Assembly: GCA_002424365.1 (NCBI GenBank)
Contig: DIRQ01000025.1
Coordinates: 1 to 19,934 of the forward strand
Length of the DNA stretch: 19,934 bases
Source of the DNA: Syntrophomonas sp. UBA5432
GTDB lineage: Bacteria > Bacillota > Syntrophomonadia > Syntrophomonadales > Syntrophomonadaceae
Direction: 5' to 3'
Made by a program: the position numbers and the translations under genes. Under the pieces are notes generated by a model. It saw only the letters and a list, made by a program, of their open reading frames with translations, searched no databases and was not told where the DNA came from. This document shows positions 15,994 to 19,934 of this stretch, in pieces (position 1 is the first letter of the stretch; every line of letters begins with the position of its first letter).

Positions 15994-16021
15994 TAAAGAA
16001 TTTGATGGAATTTTGCGATAT
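15994..16021 (+). promoter_or_regulatory. Possible sigma-28/SigD-type promoter
   Basis: TAAA at 15994-15997 and TGCGATAT at 16014-16021 are separated by 16 bases, resembling the flagellar sigma factor consensus (TAAA, about 15 bases, GCCGATAT), with two mismatches in the -10 part. It precedes the dehydratase gene at 16069 by about 50 bases. An overlapping SigA-like pair (TTGCGA at 16013-16018, TATATT at 16037-16042, 18-base spacer) is an alternative. Flagellar control would fit the pathway, but the call rests on short motifs. Confidence 0.35.
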
Positions 16022-16068
16022 ATGTATTAGTGCAGCTATATTGCTGGATAAGATGAGGAGAAATAAAC

Positions 16069-17085
16069 ATGGATATAAGCGAGATGATTCGGGATAAGAA
16101 GGTACTGGTAACCGGAGGGACGGGGACAGTGGGGAAGAAACTGGCCAAAAGACTACTGGAACTAGATGCGGCGGTAGTCCGCATTTACTCTCGGGATGAA
16201 CATAAACAGTTTATTATACAGGAGCAATTTACATATCAGGGGCTGGACATGAAACGGATGCGGTTTTTCCTGGGTGACGTGCGGGATAAGGAACGGCTGC
16301 AAAGAGCCATGGAAGATATCGATATAGTATTTCACCTGGCTGCTTTAAAGCATGTACCGGCCTGTGAGTATAATCCTTCGGAGGCGGTCAAAACTAATGT
16401 GCTAGGGACTCAGAATGTAATTGATTGTGCCATTAAAACGGGTGTTTCCGCAGTGGTTTATAGCAGTACTGATAAGGCGGCTTCCCCTACCAATACTATG
16501 GGGGCCAGTAAGTTGCTAGCGGAGAGGTTAATATCGTCCGCCGATCATTGGAAGGGTCCCCAGCAAATTAAGTTTCTTTCTGTGCGTTTCGGCAATATTA
16601 TAAACAGTCGGGGTTCGGTGGTTCCGCTGTTTGAGAAGCAGATTGTGCGCGGGAGGCCGGTTACGGTTACCGACCCGGATATGACTCGTTTTTTTATGAG
16701 TGCTGACCGGGCGGTTGAATTAATTCTGAAATCTTTGGCTATGTCACGGGGTGGCGAGACTTTTGTATTTAAGATGCCGGTTTTAAAGGTTGGCGATTTG
16801 GCTCGGGCGGTAGTAGAAAATTCGGGTAAGGATGTAGAAACAAGTATAATTGGTCTGCGACCCGGGGAGAAGATGTTTGAGGAATTAATGAGCGAGGAAG
16901 AAAGCGTACGGGCACTGGAAAATGATGAGCTTTTTATTATACTGCCTTATAATCATGATCGTCGGGAGTATCAGGAGTGCTATGCAAATGCCAGATTGGC
17001 TGAATGCAGTACATACAGCTCAACTGACGCGGATCTATTAAAACTGCAGGATATTAAAGATATGTTGAATGGGCACATATATTAA
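16069..17085 (+). CDS. CapD/PseB-like UDP-GlcNAc dehydratase or epimerase SDR (SMK type)
   Basis: A 338-residue SDR of the polysaccharide-biosynthesis CapD/FlaA1 group, which removes water from UDP-GlcNAc to give 4-keto-6-deoxy sugars. The cofactor loop is TGGTGTVGKKL (15-25). AALKHVP and YSSTDKAASPTNTMGASK (131-148) carry Thr134, Asp135, Lys136 and Lys148, but Met144 stands where FlaA1/PseB has its catalytic tyrosine, as in the WbpM/PglF SMK group. RFGNIINSRGSVVPLF and DMTRFFMS are family-typical. It starts the rightmost plus-strand unit, with a GAGGAG site before ATG 16069, and is followed 13 bases later by a second SDR. The pair may act like Pen and Pal of Bacillus thuringiensis. Alternatively it is a single PseB-like dehydratase. 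Direct product stereochemistry is not readable from sequence. Confidence 0.75.
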   Translation: MDISEMIRDKKVLVTGGTGTVGKKLAKRLLELDAAVVRIYSRDEHKQFIIQEQFTYQGLDMKRMRFFLGDVRDKERLQRAMEDIDIVFHLAALKHVPACEYNPSEAVKTNVLGTQNVIDCAIKTGVSAVVYSSTDKAASPTNTMGASKLLAERLISSADHWKGPQQIKFLSVRFGNIINSRGSVVPLFEKQIVRGRPVTVTDPDMTRFFMSADRAVELILKSLAMSRGGETFVFKMPVLKVGDLARAVVENSGKDVETSIIGLRPGEKMFEELMSEEESVRALENDELFIILPYNHDRREYQECYANARLAECSTYSSTDADLLKLQDIKDMLNGHIY

Positions 17086-17098
17086 TGGAGGTTGGAAC

Positions 17099-18037
17099 AT
17101 GAACATTCTGGTTACTGGCGGGGCCGGGTTTATCGGAAGATGGGTAGTTAAAAAACTGCTGGTAGATGGGCAGCAGGTTACGGTTCTAGATGACCTGTCT
17201 AACGGGCAGTTAATGAATATAAAAGAATTCAGGGATAACCCTGATTTCTTGTTTATAGAGGGGGATATTAAAAACCGCGAGGCACTGGAAAAGGTGTTTG
17301 CCGGTGGTTTTGACCTGGTTTATCACCTAGCTGCTAGCATTAATGTACAGGATTCGATTGATGATCCTCGTACTACCTTTGATAATGATGTGATTGGGAC
17401 TTTTAATGTGCTGGAAGAGTGTCGGCGGCAGGGTATTAAAATGGTTTTTATGTCTACCTGCATGGTTTACGAACGCAGCTTGGATGAGGCAGGCATTAGC
17501 GAAGAACACCCGGTTAAACCGGCTTCCCCTTATGCTGCCAGTAAGCTGTCCGGCGAGGCTTTGACCTTATCCTATTATTACGCTTATGGACTGCCAACGG
17601 TGGTGGTAAGGCCGTTTAACACCTATGGACCTTTCCAGAAGTCCTCTGGTGAGGGTGGGGTAGTAGCTATTTTTATCCAGCATGATTTAGAAGGTAAAGA
17701 CCTTAATATATATGGCGATGGCAGCCAGACCCGTGATTTGCTCTATGTGGAGGACTGTGCCGATTTTGTGATTCGGGCAGGTATGGACAGCCGGGCTAAT
17801 GGGCAGCTGCTCAATGCTGGGTTGGGCAGGGATGTAAGCATTAATGAACTGGCCTATTTAATTAGTAAAGATAAGCAGCGCATCAAGCATATTCCCCATA
17901 TTCACCCACAGAGCGAAATTCAGAAGCTGCTCTGCAATTATGATAAGGCCCAAGCTCTCCTGGGATGGCAACCGCAGGTAAGCCTGGTAGAGGGCATCGC
18001 CAGAACCAGGGAGTGGATAGCCGCTCCTGTTAGATAG
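17099..18037 (+). CDS. LegB-like nucleotide-sugar dehydratase/epimerase SDR
   Basis: A 312-residue extended SDR. Motifs: TGGAGFIG (6-13), DDLSNG, YHLAASINVQDS, MSTCMVYE (118-125), the catalytic pair SPYAASK (Tyr145, Lys149), VVRPFNTYGPFQ, and NIYGDGSQTRDLLYVEDCAD. The STCMVYE, PYAASK, FNTYGPFQ and GEGGVVAIFI pattern resembles the LegB-type 4,6-dehydratases of legionaminic acid loci. Cys121-Met122 occupy the place where RmlB-type dehydratases have Asp-Glu, so the chemistry may be unusual. An in-frame ATG at 17069 overlaps the previous gene; ATG 17099 has GGAGG seven bases upstream and starts just before the Rossmann strand, so I use it. With the preceding CapD-like gene and PseC after a toxin-antitoxin pair, it probably forms the early part of nonulosonate synthesis. 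Confidence 0.75.
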   Translation: MNILVTGGAGFIGRWVVKKLLVDGQQVTVLDDLSNGQLMNIKEFRDNPDFLFIEGDIKNREALEKVFAGGFDLVYHLAASINVQDSIDDPRTTFDNDVIGTFNVLEECRRQGIKMVFMSTCMVYERSLDEAGISEEHPVKPASPYAASKLSGEALTLSYYYAYGLPTVVVRPFNTYGPFQKSSGEGGVVAIFIQHDLEGKDLNIYGDGSQTRDLLYVEDCADFVIRAGMDSRANGQLLNAGLGRDVSINELAYLISKDKQRIKHIPHIHPQSEIQKLLCNYDKAQALLGWQPQVSLVEGIARTREWIAAPVR

Positions 18038-18074
18038 ATGGGTGGTAGAATGTCATCAAGTTACCCATGATGCA

Positions 18075-18104
18075 TATTATATTACGAATGTTAATGCTAT
18101 AATA
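18075..18104 (+). promoter_or_regulatory. Extended -10 promoter of the toxin-antitoxin pair
   Basis: TGCTATAAT at 18095-18103 is a perfect extended -10 element 29 bases before the antitoxin start. No good -35 is seen. The TATAATA overlapping it (18098-18104) is mirrored by TATTATA at 18075-18081, a 7-bp inverted repeat that could be the site of antitoxin autorepression usual for Phd-type modules. The inverted repeat is AT-only and may be chance. Confidence 0.55.
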
Positions 18105-18131
18105 ACAACAGCAGTTATGGAGGTGAAGGTT

Positions 18132-18380
18132 ATGCCTAATATAAAGCCGGTATCTGATCTTAGGAACTATAATGAAGTTCTACGGGACTGTCAGGATGGA
18201 GAGCCTGTTTTTCTTACTAAAAACGGGAGAGGTAAATATGTTCTTATAGATATACGGGAATACGAAAGACAACAGGCAGTTATTGAGCTTTTATCGAAAC
18301 TAGCTGAAGCTGAAGCAGCGATTAAAACAGGTGAAGAATGGCAATCTTTAGATGAAGTAAAAGATCGCCTGGGCATTTAA
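18132..18380 (+). CDS. Phd/YefM-type antitoxin
   Basis: An 82-residue protein like Phd/YefM antitoxins, which bind DNA through the N-terminal fold and neutralise a ParE/RelE toxin with the C-terminal tail. The N-terminal half has the family look: IKPVSDLRNYNEVLRDC, then PVFLTKNGRGKYVLIDIREYE. The C-terminal half (AVIELLSKLAEAEAAIKTGEEW) is helical and acidic. In-frame upstream ATGs exist, including 18117, but GGAGGTGA at 18119-18126 places the start at ATG 18132. One base separates its stop from the toxin start. Its own strong extended -10 promoter suggests independent expression, while readthrough from the glycan operon is also likely. Confidence 0.85.
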   Translation: MPNIKPVSDLRNYNEVLRDCQDGEPVFLTKNGRGKYVLIDIREYERQQAVIELLSKLAEAEAAIKTGEEWQSLDEVKDRLGI

Positions 18381-18381
18381 T

Positions 18382-18705
18382 ATGAAGGCCAAGATTAGAT
18401 TTAACCCTGTAGCAAGTACAGATTTACAGGAAATAAGGGAGTATCTTATGGAGGATAACCCTGGAGTTGCTGTTAGAATCATTCAAAACATTGTTGTTAA
18501 AATTGAAGCATTAGCCGATTTCCCGGAAATGGGATCATCACTGGCTTCAAGGATTAGGCAGAAAAGCAAATATCGCTACCTGGTTTGTGGACAATACTTA
18601 GCTTTTTATATTTATGAAGATGGTATAGTGTATGTCCAGAGAATTTTACACTGCAAACGTAATTTTGAGGCATTGCTTCTTGATGATAATGATGTTGTGA
18701 CGTAG
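18382..18705 (+). CDS. ParE/RelE-family toxin
   Basis: A 107-residue basic protein of the ParE/RelE superfamily. Typical signs: IRFNPVASTDLQEIREYL at the N-terminus, the A-x-R-I-I-x-x-I helix, LADFPEMGSSL, a core strand YRYLVCGQYLAFYIYEDG, and VQRILHCKRNFEALL, where the family has a histidine-arginine pair near the end. ParE members poison gyrase and RelE members cut mRNA on the ribosome; the sequence does not decide between them, although the absence of a clear RelE catalytic set leans to ParE-like. It starts one base after the antitoxin stop with no strong ribosome site, indicating coupled translation. The pair interrupts the step between the SDR and PseC genes. Confidence 0.8.
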   Translation: MKAKIRFNPVASTDLQEIREYLMEDNPGVAVRIIQNIVVKIEALADFPEMGSSLASRIRQKSKYRYLVCGQYLAFYIYEDGIVYVQRILHCKRNFEALLLDDNDVVT

Positions 18706-18739
18706 TAATAATAATTGAAGCAAACCCAAGGAGAATTAT

Positions 18740-19882
18740 ATGCATGAGTTTATTCCTTATGGCAGGCAAAATGTAGATGAAGAAGACATAAAAGCGGTTA
18801 TTGAGGCTTTGCGTTGCGACTGGATTACTCAGGGGCCGCGGGTGGAGGAATTTGAGGCTCGGGTGGCAGAATACTGCGGCGTACGCTATGCTGTGGCCTT
18901 TAACAGCGGTACTTCAGCTCTGCATGCGGCTATGTATGCAGCAGGAATTGGAGAAGGGGATGAGGTGATTACTACTCCTCTTACCTTCGTAGCTACGGCC
19001 AATGCAGCACTTTATGTAGGAGCCCGCCCCGTTTTTGTAGATATTAATGAGAACACCTATTGTATTGATACTGAAAAAATAGAAGCGGCAATAACCCCCT
19101 GCACCCGGGCTATTGTCCCGGTAGATTATGCCGGTTATCCAATAGAAATGAAGCGTATTCGGAAGATTGCTGATCAACATAACTTGGTAGTAATTGAGGA
19201 TGCGGCCCATGCTCTGGGAGCGGTGCGAGAGGGAACGAAAGTTGGTACCCAGGCAGATATGACCATGTTTAGCTTCCACCCGGTCAAGCACATTACTACC
19301 GGGGAAGGCGGTATGATTGTTTGCAATAATCCGGATTATTACCGGCGCTTGAAACTTTTTCGCAGCCATGGAATCACGAAAGAAACCGAGCACTTGGAGG
19401 CCCATGACGGTCCCTGGTACTATGAAATGCAGGAATTAGGATATAATTTTCGCATTACCGATATCCAGTGTACCCTGGGAATGTCCCAGATAAAAAAGCT
19501 GGAAAAATTCTTACAAGAGCGTAGGTTGCTGGCGAAAAAATATGACCAAACACTTGGTGAGGTCAAATGGTTACGGACTCCACCAGTTCCATCCCCCGAT
19601 AACTGTCACGCCTATCATATTTATCCTGTATTACTGGAAGCTGATGTTAATCGCATAGAGTTTTATACTTATCTAAGGGCACATAATATTGGTAGTCAGG
19701 TACATTATATTCCAGTACACTTGCAGCCATATTACCGCCGACGTTTTGGTTATAAACTAGGTGACTTTCCGAAGACTGAGAATTTTTATGCTAGAGAAAT
19801 TAGCCTGCCCATATTTCCAGGATTAACCTCAGTTCAACAGGAGTATGTGATTAGAGTTATAAAAAAATTTGGAGAACCTTGA
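18740..19882 (+). CDS. pseC: PseC: UDP-4-keto-6-deoxy-AltNAc C4 aminotransferase
   Basis: A 380-residue pyridoxal-phosphate aminotransferase of the DegT/DnrJ/EryC1 family, converting the 4-keto intermediate to the 4-amino sugar with glutamate as donor. It has the PseC-specific opening IPYGRQNVDEEDIKAV, DWITQGPRVEEFE, FNSGTSALHAAM, ITTPLTFVATANAALYVG, IEDAAHALGA, and SFHPVKHITTGEGGM with Lys183 as the cofactor lysine (same number as Helicobacter pylori PseC), then RSHGIT, YEMQELGYNFRITDIQ and LGMSQIKKLEKF. This pattern differs from LegC, so the pathway is pseudaminic rather than legionaminic up to this step. AAGGAG at 18728-18733 is six bases from ATG 18740. The PseH acetyltransferase expected next is not within the window. 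Confidence 0.92.
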   Translation: MHEFIPYGRQNVDEEDIKAVIEALRCDWITQGPRVEEFEARVAEYCGVRYAVAFNSGTSALHAAMYAAGIGEGDEVITTPLTFVATANAALYVGARPVFVDINENTYCIDTEKIEAAITPCTRAIVPVDYAGYPIEMKRIRKIADQHNLVVIEDAAHALGAVREGTKVGTQADMTMFSFHPVKHITTGEGGMIVCNNPDYYRRLKLFRSHGITKETEHLEAHDGPWYYEMQELGYNFRITDIQCTLGMSQIKKLEKFLQERRLLAKKYDQTLGEVKWLRTPPVPSPDNCHAYHIYPVLLEADVNRIEFYTYLRAHNIGSQVHYIPVHLQPYYRRRFGYKLGDFPKTENFYAREISLPIFPGLTSVQQEYVIRVIKKFGEP

Positions 19883-19934
19883 GAAATTGCAAGATAACAA
19901 GGAATATTCCCGGTCTATTTTTCAAATTAAAGTT

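Noticed and set aside
18914..19405. Long minus-strand reading frame inside pseC
   Set aside because: It is antisense to a highly conserved enzyme, has no ribosome site and no recognisable domain; it is a shadow of codon bias.
16069..19882. Legionaminic acid pathway as the main product
   Set aside because: A LegB-like SDR is present, but the aminotransferase is PseC-type and the UDP-removing enzyme is PseG-type; no LegC or LegG is seen.

Overview
The window looks like a flagellin (or other surface protein) glycosylation island of a low-to-mid G+C Firmicute. I favour the class Clostridia, possibly something close to Syntrophomonas or Desulfotomaculum, but this is an inference and not a firm identification. 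The grounds are strong AGGAGG-type ribosome binding sites, frequent GTG and TTG starts, Sps-type (SpsF/SpsG) versions of the nonulosonate enzymes, and a Maf (DUF115) transferase beside a pseudaminic acid pathway. No tRNA, rRNA, CRISPR array or insertion sequence was found. No gap between genes exceeds 300 bases.

The window has three blocks. Block 1 (2-13541, plus strand) is one long run of eleven tightly packed genes. They are the 3' part of a Maf glycosyltransferase; a NeuB/PseI-family synthase; an SpsF-like cytidylyltransferase; a PseG-like UDP-sugar hydrolase; a methyltransferase; a degenerate nucleotidyltransferase fused to a methyltransferase; a third methyltransferase with an unknown N-terminal region; a DXS-like thiamine diphosphate enzyme; a short-chain dehydrogenase; an ATP-grasp ligase; and a GH57-type glycosidase. 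Block 2 (13542-15832, minus strand) is a two-gene unit, UDP-glucose dehydrogenase then UDP-glucuronate 4-epimerase, converting UDP-Glc to UDP-GlcA to UDP-GalA. Its end abuts the end of block 1 with no gap. Block 3 (16069-19882, plus strand) diverges from block 2 across a 236-base regulatory region. It holds two nucleotide-sugar dehydratase-type SDRs, a small Phd/ParE-type toxin-antitoxin pair, and a PseC aminotransferase.

The core pathway is UDP-GlcNAc, to a 4-keto-6-deoxy sugar (genes at 16069 and 17099), to the 4-amino sugar (PseC, 18740), N-acetylation (no PseH-like gene in the window), UDP removal (PseG), condensation with phosphoenolpyruvate (PseI) and CMP activation (SpsF-like). Maf would then transfer the sugar to protein. 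The two adjacent SDRs recall the two-enzyme Pen/Pal start of pseudaminic acid synthesis described in Bacillus thuringiensis.

The most unusual part is 4282-13541. Seven enzymes not needed for plain pseudaminic acid (three methyltransferase domains, one fused to a probably inactive nucleotidyltransferase, a DXS paralogue with a changed acceptor pocket, an SDR, an ATP-grasp ligase and a cytosolic GH57 protein) lie between the nonulosonate genes and the end of the operon. I propose that they build or attach an unusual substituent (a methylated, two-carbon-extended or acylated group) on the flagellar nonulosonate. After the last gene, the final 52 bases (19883-19934) show nothing I can assign.
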